Below are positions 1 through 9,033 of a stretch of DNA of 64,000 nt, in pieces. Source of the stretch: an uncultured Acidimicrobiales bacterium (lineage in GTDB: Bacteria > Actinomycetota > Acidimicrobiia > Acidimicrobiales > SZUA-35). A program made the position numbers and the translations under genes. The DNA is taken from NCBI GenBank assembly GCA_938021675.1, contig CALIFY010000030.1:18844-82843 (forward strand). The letters run 5' to 3'. The notes under the pieces are model-generated. The model saw nothing but the letters and a program-made list of their open reading frames with translations. It had not been told where the DNA came from and ran no database searches. Each line of letters starts with the position of its first letter. Position 1 is the first letter of the stretch.

Positions 1-607
1 CCGTCTTCACCACATCGGGCCCGGTGATAAACATGTGCGACGTTTCCTTCACCATGAAGATGAAGTCGGTCATAGCCGGGCTGTAGACGGCACCGCCGGC
101 GCACGGCCCCATGATCACGCTGATCTGAGGGATAACCCCCGATGCCTGGACGTTCCGGTAAAAGATGCCGCCGTAACCGTCGAGACTGACAACTCCTTCG
201 GTTATGCGGGCACCGGCGCCGTCGTTCAAACCGATGCAAGGTGCCCCGACCGCGAGGGCGAGGTCCATCAGTTTGTGGACCTTCTCGGCGAATACTTCGC
301 CTAACGAACCTCCGTTGATGGTGAAGTCTTGGCTGTAGACAAAGATCTTTCGGCCGTCGACCGTGCCCCACCCGGTAATGATGCCGTCGGTATATGGACG
401 GGTTTTGGCGTCCGGGTGCCGGGTCCGGGCCAGCATGTCGAGTTCATGGAACGACCCGTCGTCTAGCAGATAGTCGAGCCGCTCACGGGCCAGCATCTTG
501 CCTTTGTCGTGCTGACGTTTGACCGCCCGTTCCGGACCGGCGTTGCGAGCCTCGTCCTTTCGGCGCTCCAGTTCGGCGATCCGCTCGGTAAGGGAGTGTT
601 CGACCAC
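1..607 (-). CDS. pccB: Acyl-CoA (propionyl-CoA) carboxylase beta subunit, N-terminal part
   Basis: Reverse-strand reading gives an open frame that runs off the left edge. The proposed start is GTG at 605-607 ([17 protein letters not shown]...). The N-terminal half matches the carboxyltransferase beta subunit of biotin-dependent acyl-CoA carboxylases: a [18 protein letters not shown] block, a [14 protein letters not shown] stretch, and the acyl-CoA-binding oxyanion region [18 protein letters not shown]. The enzyme carboxylates propionyl- or acetyl-CoA using biotin carried by the alpha subunit; the product feeds methylmalonyl-CoA or fatty-acid synthesis. About 202 of roughly 520 residues are present. 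The exact acyl-CoA specificity cannot be read from this part. The start is uncertain because no other good upstream start or strong ribosome site is evident. Confidence 0.88.
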   Translation of the reverse strand, partial: MVEHSLTERIAELERRKDEARNAGPERAVKRQHDKGKMLARERLDYLLDDGSFHELDMLARTRHPDAKTRPYTDGIITGWGTVDGRKIFVYSQDFTINGGSLGEVFAEKVHKLMDLALAVGAPCIGLNDGAGARITEGVVSLDGYGGIFYRNVQASGVIPQISVIMGPCAGGAVYSPAMTDFIFMVKETSHMFITGPDVVKT

Positions 608-741
608 CCGAGCAGCGTATCGGCCGTGTCGGCACGACGATGACAATCGGTGCCCGCGACGAGTCTGGCCGGCCACACCCATGAACCTCATCGGTAGTTC
701 GAAGCCCTGGTGAACCCGGCCGGTCGTCTACTGTAGGGCCG

Positions 742-1809
742 ATGGATCTGCCGGTGAATCCACCTGTGAAGCCGATGTTGGCCAAAGCGGTCCAAGGCCT
801 GCCAGACCGAGATGACCTCATCTTTGAACCAAAGTGGGATGGCTTCCGCTGCATCGTGTTCCGCAACGGCGATGAGGTAGTGCTCGGGTCACGAAACGAA
901 CGACCGTTGACCCGCTACTTTCCCGAGATCCTCGACCCGATCCGATCCGCTACCCCAACGCGATGTGTACTCGACGGCGAGCTGATCGTAGCCACAGAAA
1001 ACCACCTCGATTTCGAGGCGCTTCAGCAACGAATCCACCCCGCAGAGTCCCGGGTCAACATGCTGGCGGAGAAGACACCAGCGTCGTTCGTGGCCTTCGA
1101 TTTGCTGGCGGTCGGCGACGACGATCTGCGTCAACTACCTTTTGGCGAGCGCCGAATTCGGCTGGCGGAAGCGTTGGCCGGTGCGAAGCCACCGGTGCAT
1201 CTGACGAGGACAACCACCGATCATGATGAGGCGGCGGAATGGTTCCGCCGGTTCGAGGGTGCCGGGCTCGACGGACTCATCGCAAAACCCACAAACGATC
1301 CGTACGTCGAAGACAAACGAACCCAACTGAAGGTGAAACACGTACGTTCGGCCGACGCCGTCGTCGCCGGGTACCGCTGGCATAAGGACGGCGCCGGGGT
1401 CGGATCGCTCCTCCTTGGCCTGTACGACGGTGACCGGCTACACCACGTCGGGGTGGCGGCCAGCTTCACAAAGAAGCGGCGGGCCGAGCTGGTCGACGAG
1501 CTCGCTCCGCTAACCGATCATGCCCTCGACGAGCATCCGTGGCGGGATTGGGCCGAAGCCGAGGCTCATGCCAGACAGGAGGGTCGGATGCCTGGTGCCC
1601 CGAACCGGTGGAGTGCCAAGAAAGACAACAGCTGGGTTCCGCTTCGGATAGAGCGGGTAGTCGAAGTTAAATATGGGAGCACGCTACATGGGCGGTTCCG
1701 AGAGGTGACCAAGGTACTTCGGTGGCGGCCGGACAAAGCTCCGACGGCATGCGACTTCGACCAACTCGACGAGCCGGAACCGGTCGGTCTCGATCAAGTT
1801 CTGATCTGA
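742..1809 (+). CDS. ligC: ATP-dependent DNA ligase, LigC type
   Basis: A 355-residue nucleotidyltransferase-type ligase. Motif I is EPKWDGFR with the adenylated lysine at residue 31; motif III FVAFDLL, motif IV DGLIAK and motif V LKVKHVR follow, then an OB-fold domain from about residue 215. The length matches the minimal actinobacterial LigC, which lacks the nuclease and polymerase domains of LigD. It seals nicks in duplex DNA using ATP. It is followed after 33 bp by a Prim-Pol gene on the same strand, the known LigC/Prim-PolC pairing of mycobacteria, where these proteins act in short-gap repair. The ATG at 742 lies directly before the first conserved residues. Confidence 0.92.
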   Translation: MDLPVNPPVKPMLAKAVQGLPDRDDLIFEPKWDGFRCIVFRNGDEVVLGSRNERPLTRYFPEILDPIRSATPTRCVLDGELIVATENHLDFEALQQRIHPAESRVNMLAEKTPASFVAFDLLAVGDDDLRQLPFGERRIRLAEALAGAKPPVHLTRTTTDHDEAAEWFRRFEGAGLDGLIAKPTNDPYVEDKRTQLKVKHVRSADAVVAGYRWHKDGAGVGSLLLGLYDGDRLHHVGVAASFTKKRRAELVDELAPLTDHALDEHPWRDWAEAEAHARQEGRMPGAPNRWSAKKDNSWVPLRIERVVEVKYGSTLHGRFREVTKVLRWRPDKAPTACDFDQLDEPEPVGLDQVLI

Positions 1810-1842
1810 GCTCAGGCCAGCCTCGACGGAAGTTGCACAACT

Positions 1843-2853
1843 ATGGCGACCGAAAAGATCACGAGAGACATCGCGGGACGAACCGTCGGTATCTCGAACC
1901 CCAACAAGATCTTTTTTACCCGAGCCAGTCAGACCAAACTCGACCTGATCGATTACTACGACGCGGTGGCCGAACCGTTGCTGGCCACTATGGGCGGGCG
2001 ACCGGTGCTGATGCAGCGATTCCCCGATGGGGCGTCAGGCAAATCGTTCTTTCAGAAGCGGGTCCCGAAAGGTGCCCCCGAATGGCTCACGACGACAACG
2101 GTCTCCACTCCCAACGGCACCACATCGAACGCGCTGGTCGCCGTCGACTTGGCCCACCTGGTGTGGGCCGTCAACATGGGTTGCCTGGGTTTTCACCTCT
2201 GGCCGTACCGAGCCGATACGCCGGCATTCACCGACGAGCTGCGTATCGACCTCGACCCGTCGGCCGGCGTCGACTTCGACGACATCCGGTTTGCCGCCAT
2301 CCAAGTTCGCGACCTGCTGACCGAATTCGGGCTTTCTTCGTTTCCAAAGACGACCGGCAGCCGCGGCATCCACATCTATGCACGACTCGAATCCCGTTGG
2401 GACAGCTATCAGGTCAGAGCGGCAGCCGTGGCCTTGGCTCGCGAGTTGGAACGACGCCACCCCGACCGGTTAACCGCGGCGTGGTGGAAGGAAGATCGAG
2501 GTCGGCGGGTCTTTATCGACTTCAACCAGAACGCGCCCCACAAAACCGTCTTCGGGCCGTGGAGCGTGCGAGCACGGGTCGGCGCCCAAGTCAGTACCCC
2601 GTTCCGGTGGGACGAGCTCGACACGATCACGCCTGACGAGCTGACGATGGACGTCGTCCCGGCCAAGCTGACCGCCGAGGGCGACCCGTGGGCCGACATG
2701 TACGACGACCTGAACTCGCTTGAGCCGCTGCTCGACGCCTGGGACCGCGACTTGGCCAACGGATTGATGGACGCGCCGTGGCCACCCGTCTACCCGAAAC
2801 AGCCGAACGAACCGCCACGCGTCGCCCCCAGCCGGGCCAAAACCGCCGACTGA
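1843..2853 (+). CDS. LigD-polymerase-like primase-polymerase (Prim-PolC)
   Basis: A 336-residue archaeo-eukaryotic-primase-type polymerase of the LigD polymerase family. The first two metal-binding acidic residues are in LRIDLDPS (D136 and D138), followed by the nucleotide-binding TTGSRGIHIYARL block and the third catalytic aspartate in VFIDFNQNA (D226). It ends with the family-typical FGPWSVRARVGAQVSTPF. It is a stand-alone polymerase without nuclease or ligase domains and is probably co-transcribed with the preceding ligC. The pair would fill and seal short gaps, as studied for mycobacterial Prim-PolC and LigC. The ATG follows GAAGTTGCACAACT, with only a weak ribosome site. Confidence 0.9.
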   Translation: MATEKITRDIAGRTVGISNPNKIFFTRASQTKLDLIDYYDAVAEPLLATMGGRPVLMQRFPDGASGKSFFQKRVPKGAPEWLTTTTVSTPNGTTSNALVAVDLAHLVWAVNMGCLGFHLWPYRADTPAFTDELRIDLDPSAGVDFDDIRFAAIQVRDLLTEFGLSSFPKTTGSRGIHIYARLESRWDSYQVRAAAVALARELERRHPDRLTAAWWKEDRGRRVFIDFNQNAPHKTVFGPWSVRARVGAQVSTPFRWDELDTITPDELTMDVVPAKLTAEGDPWADMYDDLNSLEPLLDAWDRDLANGLMDAPWPPVYPKQPNEPPRVAPSRAKTAD

Positions 2854-2940
2854 TCGCCGGCGCCGCTGCTGATCTCACCGACCCGGTTCACCGATCCGTG
2901 GTGATGCTCAACCGGTTGTCGAAACAGCCGATAAGAAGGG

Positions 2941-4821
2941 ATGGCAGAGCCCAACGAACTGCCATCCGAGCAGCTCGGGTTTGGTGGGTCGAGCGATCGT
3001 CTGACCATACCGATCGCTCTTCTCGACGACCTGGGACAGGCCTGCTCTCTCGACGAGCTGATGACCACATTCGCAAAATGGGTTCCTCACCTCACCGGAG
3101 CCGATCAAGCGAGCATTGCCCTCGTGACCGACAACGGCGCCAACGTCGAGCTGGTCAAACTTGCGGGCCCAACCACCGCCCCGGTCGGCACCAACGTGGT
3201 CCTCGAAGGGACCCTGATCGGAACGGCCATCACCGAGCAGCGAGTCGTGGTGGTCGATGACCGATCCGAGCTCCGATCGATAGAAGCAACCGTGTGGGCC
3301 GTAAGCGGATCGCAGTCGGCCGTCAGCATTCCAATGCTCGGCGCCAAACGATGCCTTGGCGCCGTCAATCTGGCGTATTCTCTACCGGGCTATCTCTCCG
3401 AGGAACGCTTGGGAGAGGCAACAGGCCTTGTCCGGCTGATCACCTCACACGTGGCGATGCATCTCGGGGTGACCAAGCAGCGTCGGTTGGCCGCAACCGA
3501 TGGGCTGACCGGAGTCCTCAGTCGAGACGCCATCCTCAGCGCCCTCCGCCGGGTTATCGACACCAGCTCCAATCAAAGCACCGCGGTTCTGTACATCGAC
3601 CTCGATGGGTTCAAGTCGATCAACGACACCTATGGGCATGCTGCAGGCGATCAGCTACTCAAGGAAACCGCGTGCCGCTTCGTCGGCACGCTCAGGTCCG
3701 GAGACGCTATCGGCCGTCTCGGTGGCGATGAGTTCCTCGTCGTGCTGGAACCGGGAAGTGATGACGATGCGGCGTTGGCTGCTGCGTCGCGCCTCCACAC
3801 GGTGTGTACCGAACCGATCGATCTTGGCCTCTATTCGGTCACGGCTCGAGCCAGTATCGGCGCCGCGACTACGGCCGGCAGGCTATCGAACGCCGACGAT
3901 CTACTGCTCCAAGCTGATCTGGCTATGTATCAGGCCAAACGGTCCGCCACACCGATAGTTGTTGCCGACGAGACGATCAGTCGCCGGGCCGGACTGATCG
4001 CTACCGTCGACCGGGAGCTGGAGGATGCTCTCACCAACGGTGACATCAGCTACCACTACCAACCGGTCCGGCGATTGACCGACATGGTCGTACTGGGGGC
4101 TGAAGCACTCCTGCGGTGGAACCACCCGGTCCAGGGCTACATCCCTCCACTCCTTATCATCGAGCGGATCGAGACGACCGGCCGCCTCGCTCAATTCACC
4201 AACTGGACACTTGAAACTGCGGCCAGGGATCTCCGTGAGCTGAGGCGACAGGTACCGGAATACGCCGACAAAGCGATCGCTATCAACCTGACACCGGCGC
4301 AACTGGGGTGGGCGGGGTATGTCGAGGCACACGTCAATGCCCTGAGTCGGCACGGCCTTCGGCCCGTCGATCTCATCGTCGAGGTGGTGGAGTCCGGCCT
4401 TGTCGAGGCCGGGACGTCAGCCGAAGACAACTTGCGGGCCCTCGCTGACCTGCCAACGACGGTGGCGCTCGATGACTTCGGGAGCGGCCACAATGTGCTC
4501 GGTTACTTCGCCCAGTTCCCGGTCGGGGCCATCAAGTTCGACCGGCACCTCATCGAAACAGCCGTGACCAGCGCACGGGTCAGAGCCATCATCCGTGGTC
4601 TGTCTCAGGTGGCGAGCGAACTCGACATACACCCAGTGGCTGAAGGCATCGAGAGGCGAGAACATATTGATCTGTGCCTCGAGCTTGGTATCGAAAAGGG
4701 TCAAGGATTCCTCCTCGGCCGACCGATGCCGCTCGAATCACTCGTGGCGCTATTTGTTCATGATTCCGCCACGGCGGCACATCCGGCGTCGTCGCCGTCT
4801 ACCGGGACAGGTCCTTGGTAA
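2941..4821 (+). CDS. GAF-GGDEF-EAL cyclic-di-GMP turnover protein
   Basis: A 626-residue soluble protein with no membrane segments. Residues about 25-175 resemble a GAF sensor domain. The diguanylate cyclase domain carries an intact GGDEF at 261-265 (RLGGDEFLV) and the DLDGFKSINDTYGH substrate block. The EAL phosphodiesterase domain begins near residue 360, with EALLRW at 388, INLTPAQL, LDDFGSG, IKFDRHLI, VAEGIE and QGFLLGRPMP. Both domains therefore keep catalytic signatures, and the net direction of c-di-GMP change cannot be told from sequence. A good ribosome site (AGAAGGG) precedes the ATG. The 3' end overlaps the convergent acetyltransferase gene by 23 bp. Confidence 0.92.
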   Translation: MAEPNELPSEQLGFGGSSDRLTIPIALLDDLGQACSLDELMTTFAKWVPHLTGADQASIALVTDNGANVELVKLAGPTTAPVGTNVVLEGTLIGTAITEQRVVVVDDRSELRSIEATVWAVSGSQSAVSIPMLGAKRCLGAVNLAYSLPGYLSEERLGEATGLVRLITSHVAMHLGVTKQRRLAATDGLTGVLSRDAILSALRRVIDTSSNQSTAVLYIDLDGFKSINDTYGHAAGDQLLKETACRFVGTLRSGDAIGRLGGDEFLVVLEPGSDDDAALAAASRLHTVCTEPIDLGLYSVTARASIGAATTAGRLSNADDLLLQADLAMYQAKRSATPIVVADETISRRAGLIATVDRELEDALTNGDISYHYQPVRRLTDMVVLGAEALLRWNHPVQGYIPPLLIIERIETTGRLAQFTNWTLETAARDLRELRRQVPEYADKAIAINLTPAQLGWAGYVEAHVNALSRHGLRPVDLIVEVVESGLVEAGTSAEDNLRALADLPTTVALDDFGSGHNVLGYFAQFPVGAIKFDRHLIETAVTSARVRAIIRGLSQVASELDIHPVAEGIERREHIDLCLELGIEKGQGFLLGRPMPLESLVALFVHDSATAAHPASSPSTGTGPW

Positions 4822-5290
4822 GCATCATCACCCGATACTCTGGCGAACCGGTCGGTTCGAAGTGTTCGATCGAGTCGAAGCCAAAAATCTCATGGAATCG
4901 AAGCGACCTCGGGTTCGGCGGCTCTACGTTTACTTCGGCACAGAGCACTGGTCGACCGATTTCTTTGGCCCACCGCTCAACGTCTCGGTAGAGGGCGGGT
5001 CCCCAGCCGTCACCTCGTTGGGCTTCGGCAACCGCCACCCTGTCGACATAGGCAAACGACGAATGCCGCTCGGCAAACCACCCAAAGTTCGGGCTGGAGT
5101 ACGGCGACTGTTCGGTCAGGCCAACCAGAAATCCAACGATGGCATCGCCGACGTCGACCACTCGAACGTAGGGGGCCCACTCGACGAACGCCGCCAGCTT
5201 GTCGCCGTCCATCGGGCCGACTTCGGGAACGCAGGCCGCGTTGAGTGCGAGAACGTCGGCTTTGTCGTCGTCGGCGTATGGCCTGATCAC
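4799..5290 (-). CDS. GNAT family N-acetyltransferase
   Basis: A 163-residue single-domain protein with the GNAT fold layout: an N-terminal IRPYADDDKADVLALNAAC segment, a YVDRVAVAEAQRGDGWGPALY block equivalent to motif A with its acetyl-CoA pyrophosphate loop (here RGDGWG), and a C-terminal NPRSLRFHEIFGF motif B. It probably transfers an acyl group from acyl-CoA to an amine; the substrate is unknown. Its start overlaps the stop of the exonuclease gene by four bases (ATGA on the reverse strand), so the two are likely translationally coupled. It overlaps the end of the opposite-strand GGDEF-EAL gene. Confidence 0.85.
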   Translation of the reverse strand: MIRPYADDDKADVLALNAACVPEVGPMDGDKLAAFVEWAPYVRVVDVGDAIVGFLVGLTEQSPYSSPNFGWFAERHSSFAYVDRVAVAEAQRGDGWGPALYRDVERWAKEIGRPVLCAEVNVEPPNPRSLRFHEIFGFDSIEHFEPTGSPEYRVMMLTKDLSR

Positions 5291-6189
5291 GCGACGCCCC
5301 CACGCTGTACCGCCAGTTTGGCTGTCCGCTTTGGCAAGTCAGGTGCATCGAACATCGCCGCCGCTTTCTCGATATTTGGCCCGGGGCCGTCCCAGCGGAG
5401 TTCATCGATCCCCGCTACCGTCGGCGCGTCGCGCGCTAGCGTCGCCAGGCGTCGGAACAGCAGGGCATCTTCGAGCTGGTCGGCCAGGGTCTTGGCCAGC
5501 TTGGCCCCACCTCGGACTGTTATGTCCCACTGGCCGGCGGCCAGGGGGATCGAGTCGATATGTCCGTATCGGCTCAGCACGATGGCCGACGATTTCGCTC
5601 CCCATCCGGGGAGGCCGGGGAAACCGTCTGCGCTGTCGCCGACCAGAGCCAACCAATCCGGGATCGATTCCGGCGGCACGCCATACTTGGCCACCACGTC
5701 TTCAACGTCGAGGATCTTCTCGTTCCGTCGGTCGAACTGGAGAACTCGGCCTGCGGTTACGCACTGGGCGAGATCTTTGTCTGGCGTGCACAGGAGGATG
5801 CGCTCGACCCGTTCGTCGGCCTCCGCCACTGCCGCCAGCGATGCCATGCCGTCGTCGGCCTCGTATTCGACCATTGGGAACGTGGCGATTCCGAGGGCTC
5901 GTAGTCCGTCCTCAAGGGGCTGGAATTGACGTTCGATTGCTGGGTCGATGCCCGAACCGTCCTTGTACCCGTCGTACAGATCGTTGCGAAACGACTCGAT
6001 CACGTGGTCGGTGGCCACCCCGATGTGGGTTGCGCCGTCCTCCAAGAGTGTGAGCATGCTTCGCAGCACTCCGCGGGCACCACCCACATCGAGCCCATCG
6101 TCGTTGAGGTGGGTCGGTCTGGCGAAGAACTGCCGAAACAGCTCGTAGGTGCCATCCACGATGTGAACGGTCTTGGGTATGGTGACCAC
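5287..6189 (-). CDS. 5'-3' exonuclease / flap nuclease (Pol I N-domain-like)
   Basis: A 300-residue stand-alone protein of the FEN/Pol I 5'-3' exonuclease family. Metal-binding acidic clusters are visible in HIVDGTYELFRQFF, VEYEADDGMAS and CTPDKDLAQCV, and a helix-hairpin-helix DNA-binding motif in LVGDSADGFPGLPGWGAKS. Members degrade or cleave 5' flaps and RNA primers. It is the first gene of a two-gene leftward unit with the downstream acetyltransferase (4-base overlap). The ATG at 6187-6189 is used; the neighbouring PPOX gene is divergent. Confidence 0.88.
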   Translation of the reverse strand: MVTIPKTVHIVDGTYELFRQFFARPTHLNDDGLDVGGARGVLRSMLTLLEDGATHIGVATDHVIESFRNDLYDGYKDGSGIDPAIERQFQPLEDGLRALGIATFPMVEYEADDGMASLAAVAEADERVERILLCTPDKDLAQCVTAGRVLQFDRRNEKILDVEDVVAKYGVPPESIPDWLALVGDSADGFPGLPGWGAKSSAIVLSRYGHIDSIPLAAGQWDITVRGGAKLAKTLADQLEDALLFRRLATLARDAPTVAGIDELRWDGPGPNIEKAAAMFDAPDLPKRTAKLAVQRGGVA

Positions 6190-6319
6190 AGCTGCTGACT
6201 ATACCCACCGTGGTTCGGCCTTCCCGGCGAGGTGGAGCGTCGGCCACCGTTCTCATCGGCCCGCATCTACTATTGGGTTTTATGCTTACGGGTTTCATGA
6301 CTACTTTGTGTTCGGCACC

Positions 6320-6799
6320 ATGACCGCCAACGTTGCGACCGAAAACCTTGTGGGTCGAGACGACCTGTTGGCGTTCGTCCGGCCCCGGCATCAGTGGGTG
6401 ATGACGACGCTACGACGCGATGGCCGACCGCAGGTTTCACCGGTCACCGGTGGTGTGAACTCCGGGGGACAGCTGGTGGTTGCCACCTATCCAATGCGTG
6501 ACAAGGTCTACAACCTCCGACGCGACTCACGCGTGACCGTCTGTGTCATGAGCGACCATTTCGGCGGTGCGTGGGTACAGGTTGATGGACAGGCCACGAT
6601 CACCGATGTGCCTGACGCCGTCGACGGGATGGTCGAGTACTTCCAGGCGGTGTCTGGCCAGCATCCGGATTGGGATGAATATCGCAAGGCCATGGTCAGG
6701 CAAGGTAAGTGCCTGATTTCAATCGACGTCGACCGTTGGGGTCCGATCGCTACGGGAGGCTTTCCCGCCGCGGTCATTCCGTTATTGTCCGACGATTAA
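6320..6799 (+). CDS. PPOX-class (F420/FMN-type) oxidoreductase
   Basis: A 159-residue split-barrel flavin/F420-binding protein. Recognisable parts are the N-terminal WVMTTLRRDGRPQVSPVTGGV, the VVATYPMRDKVYNLRRDSRVTVCV block shared by the pyridoxamine-5'-phosphate-oxidase-like superfamily, and the GGAWVQVDGQATI strand pair. The actinobacterial branch commonly uses F420 or FMN; the substrate is unknown. The start is set at ATG 6320 because conservation begins there; a longer frame to 6173 would add 49 low-complexity residues overlapping the divergent exonuclease start. Confidence 0.82.
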   Translation: MTANVATENLVGRDDLLAFVRPRHQWVMTTLRRDGRPQVSPVTGGVNSGGQLVVATYPMRDKVYNLRRDSRVTVCVMSDHFGGAWVQVDGQATITDVPDAVDGMVEYFQAVSGQHPDWDEYRKAMVRQGKCLISIDVDRWGPIATGGFPAAVIPLLSDD

Positions 6800-6912
6800 C
6801 CCTCCCACCAGGTCGTCGCCGCCATCGACGCCGGTTCAGTTCCCAATGCAGACGCCTTGGCGGCCGCACACGTCATCTTCTCGTCATGTTTCGTGGGCTA
6901 CTAGTCCTAGTG

Positions 6913-8385
6913 ATGAAAAACACAAAACATCCCCTATCTAAAAGGTCTTCGGTAGTGCGTCGACGGCGGGCGACTTTAGTCGCGGTTGGTGCCCTGTTGG
7001 TCGCCGCTTTTGGCCTCACGTTCACTGCTATGGCTTCGGCCCACAACGACTCACTCCGAGTTCGCACCGGTTCGATCGGTGAAGATCAAAGTATCGATGC
7101 CCTGGCGGTCCAGGACCAAGAGGGAACGGTCGACGATTGGGACAACTACGTCGAGTTCATTCCAGAGGACGGCACCCGTCACGATTCGGTGATGCGAATC
7201 GAACCGCAGGGAACCGGGGGTGCGTCGCTGACCGCCGACGTCAACTTCAGGGGCCCCGAAGGCGACGAGAACCTTTGGACGGTGTCGGTGCGCGATATCG
7301 AAGCCAGAGCATGGGTCGAGGTGTTCAGCAATGAGGACACCGAAAGCTGGGTGTGGTCCTCAGCCTCAACCACGCTCGACGATTCTGCTCGGTTCGTTAA
7401 CTCCCGCGGATCGGTGTGGGTGCGGTATCAATCTGCAAACGACTTCGACGTCAGCCAACTGGACTATGTCGGCCTGACTTTGAGTGGTGACCACCCGGAT
7501 CCGACCGTCCCAACGACGATCGCTCCGACCACCACCACCATGGACGATACGACGACCACCACCGTGGACGATACGACGACCACCACCATGGACGATACGA
7601 CCACCACCACCATGGACGATACGACCACCACGACCAGTGGTGACGGTGGAGGCGGCGACGTTCAACTGCCTCCGAGCAACGCCGGTTTCGACTACCAGAT
7701 CGGTGGGGCATACGAGGTCCCGTCCGATGCTGGCGTCGTGTCCCGTGACTGGGAGGCCGAGGCCGCCCCTGGCGTCTACAACGTGTGTTACATCAACGCC
7801 TTCCAGACTCAGGGCAACTATGGCGGCACCCGTCCAGACGAGTCTCAGAACTGGCCGTCGTCGGTCGTCCTAAGAAGTTCTGAAGACCCGAACTGGCCCG
7901 GTGAGTTCCTCATCGACATCAGCACGACCGAGAAGCAGGAGACGGCGGCAGCTCACTTGCAGCAGCTGATCGACATCTGCGCCGATAAGGGTTTCGACGC
8001 TATCGAATACGACAACCTCGACTCCTGGACCCGTCTTCCGAACCTTCCGTTCGACCAAAGGGACACCGTGTCGTACGCCACCATGATCACCGAGCGTGCT
8101 CATGATGCCGGCCTTGCGGTAGCGCACAAAAACACGACTGACCTGATCGCCTCCGGTGATCACGAGACCATCGGCTTCGACTTCGCTATCGCCGAAGAGT
8201 GCGGTCAGTGGGACGAGTGTGATGTCTTCGTCTCCGGATACGGCTCGCTCGTTATGGCGGTCGAGTACTCCACTGAAGGGTTCGCCAAGGCGTGCAGCGA
8301 ATATGGCGACCAGATCTCGATCATTCGACGCAACGTTGACGTCAGCTCTCCATCATCGGGTGGGTACGTTCGAGAGACCTGCTAG
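6913..8385 (+). CDS. Secreted endo-alpha-1,4-polygalactosaminidase-like protein (GH114 type)
   Basis: A 490-residue exported protein. A twin-arginine-free signal peptide (MKNTKHPLSKRSSVVRRRR, then a hydrophobic run ending TAMASA) covers about residues 1-40. A beta-rich N-terminal module of about 150 residues follows. A Thr/Asp linker of repeated TTMDDTTT units (about residues 200-240) connects it to a C-terminal TIM-barrel module with NVCYINAFQTQGNYGG, GFDAIEYDNLDSW and DAGLAVAHKN, as in the GH114/TM1410 family. These enzymes are linked to cleavage of galactosamine-containing polysaccharides; the actual substrate here is unknown. ATG 6913 is chosen because it begins the signal peptide. A strong terminator follows. 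Confidence 0.85.
   Translation: MKNTKHPLSKRSSVVRRRRATLVAVGALLVAAFGLTFTAMASAHNDSLRVRTGSIGEDQSIDALAVQDQEGTVDDWDNYVEFIPEDGTRHDSVMRIEPQGTGGASLTADVNFRGPEGDENLWTVSVRDIEARAWVEVFSNEDTESWVWSSASTTLDDSARFVNSRGSVWVRYQSANDFDVSQLDYVGLTLSGDHPDPTVPTTIAPTTTTMDDTTTTTVDDTTTTTMDDTTTTTMDDTTTTTSGDGGGGDVQLPPSNAGFDYQIGGAYEVPSDAGVVSRDWEAEAAPGVYNVCYINAFQTQGNYGGTRPDESQNWPSSVVLRSSEDPNWPGEFLIDISTTEKQETAAAHLQQLIDICADKGFDAIEYDNLDSWTRLPNLPFDQRDTVSYATMITERAHDAGLAVAHKNTTDLIASGDHETIGFDFAIAEECGQWDECDVFVSGYGSLVMAVEYSTEGFAKACSEYGDQISIIRRNVDVSSPSSGGYVRETC
7534..7635 (+). repeat. In-frame 24-bp tandem repeat encoding TTMDDTTT linker
   Basis: About four copies of a 24-bp unit (ACCACCATGGACGATACGAC plus ACC-type codons) lie in frame in the GH114-like gene. 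One copy has GTG in place of ATG. The product is a flexible Thr/Asp linker between two extracellular modules. The near-identity of copies at the DNA level suggests recent slippage or unequal crossover. Confidence 0.85.
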
Positions 8386-8410
8386 CGCACCTCTCGGATA
8401 ATGGGTAAAG

Positions 8411-8464
8411 CGCACCCGGGTTGGACCAGAATCGGTTCCAACCCGGGTGCGTTGCTAATTTTTG
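8411..8464 (+). terminator. Rho-independent terminator after GH114-like gene
   Basis: A perfect 15-bp stem (8411-8425 with 8437-8451; CGCACCCGGGTTGGA and its complement) with an 11-base loop is followed by TTGCTAATTTTT. It sits 25 bp after the stop of the GH114-like gene and before the convergent VOC gene. Confidence 0.92.
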
Positions 8465-8504
8465 GCCCCGTCACCAGCGGGCAGAACGCTAGGGCGAGGA
8501 TCGT

Positions 8505-8996
8505 TCAGAGTTCTCGGACCGGGTTTGTGCCATCCCAATCGAGAGCCGCCGCCTCCACCATGGCGGCGAAGTCACGCATCCGCGGCCCCGTCTCGTAAAC
8601 CTCGACCCGATGGCCAAGGTCGGCCCTGGCATCGTGAAACGCGAAGGGTCGTCCACCGACTCGTCCGGCGAGCACGGTTGGCCAACCGCGAGCAATAAGG
8701 ATTGACGAAGCGGCCTCGAACGAAGCGACCTCGTAGCCAAGGTGATGGAGGCCCATGGCCGCCATCTGCACTGGATGGTGGACGGTGATGAGTTCAACCA
8801 TCATCTTTCCCCACCACCCGAAGGCCGATGAGTGGTCGAAATCTCCCGGTACTCCTCGGATGGTCACCTCGTCGACCGGAATATTGTCGCGGACGAAAAA
8901 GGGGCCTGCTCCAAACGAAATCCATCTCTTGGCAGCCTGCCGGATATCAGGCACGCCGTAGGCCACCTGAACGGGGCCGCCGCCCAATACCGACAT
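8505..8996 (-). CDS. VOC superfamily (glyoxalase/dioxygenase-like) protein
   Basis: A 163-residue protein with the paired beta-alpha-beta-beta-beta layout of the vicinal oxygen chelate superfamily. The first half starts VQVAYGVPDIRQAAKRW and continues to MMVELITVHHP; the second begins GLHHLGYEVASFEAASSIL and ends HRVEVYETGPRM. The histidines in HHLGYEV and the glutamates in VELI and VEVYE are at the usual metal-ligand positions. Similar proteins act on ring or CoA substrates, but no substrate can be assigned. The adjacent DUF899 gene ends 37 bp upstream on the same strand, so the two may be co-transcribed. Confidence 0.82.
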   Translation of the reverse strand: MSVLGGGPVQVAYGVPDIRQAAKRWISFGAGPFFVRDNIPVDEVTIRGVPGDFDHSSAFGWWGKMMVELITVHHPVQMAAMGLHHLGYEVASFEAASSILIARGWPTVLAGRVGGRPFAFHDARADLGHRVEVYETGPRMRDFAAMVEAAALDWDGTNPVREL

Positions 8997-9033
8997 CAGC
9001 CGGTTGGGGCCTCAACCCGAAACTGCGCTGCCG

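Noticed and set aside
7534..7635. CRISPR-like short repeats
   Set aside because: The repeats are contiguous, in frame, and encode a Thr/Asp linker; there are no spacers.
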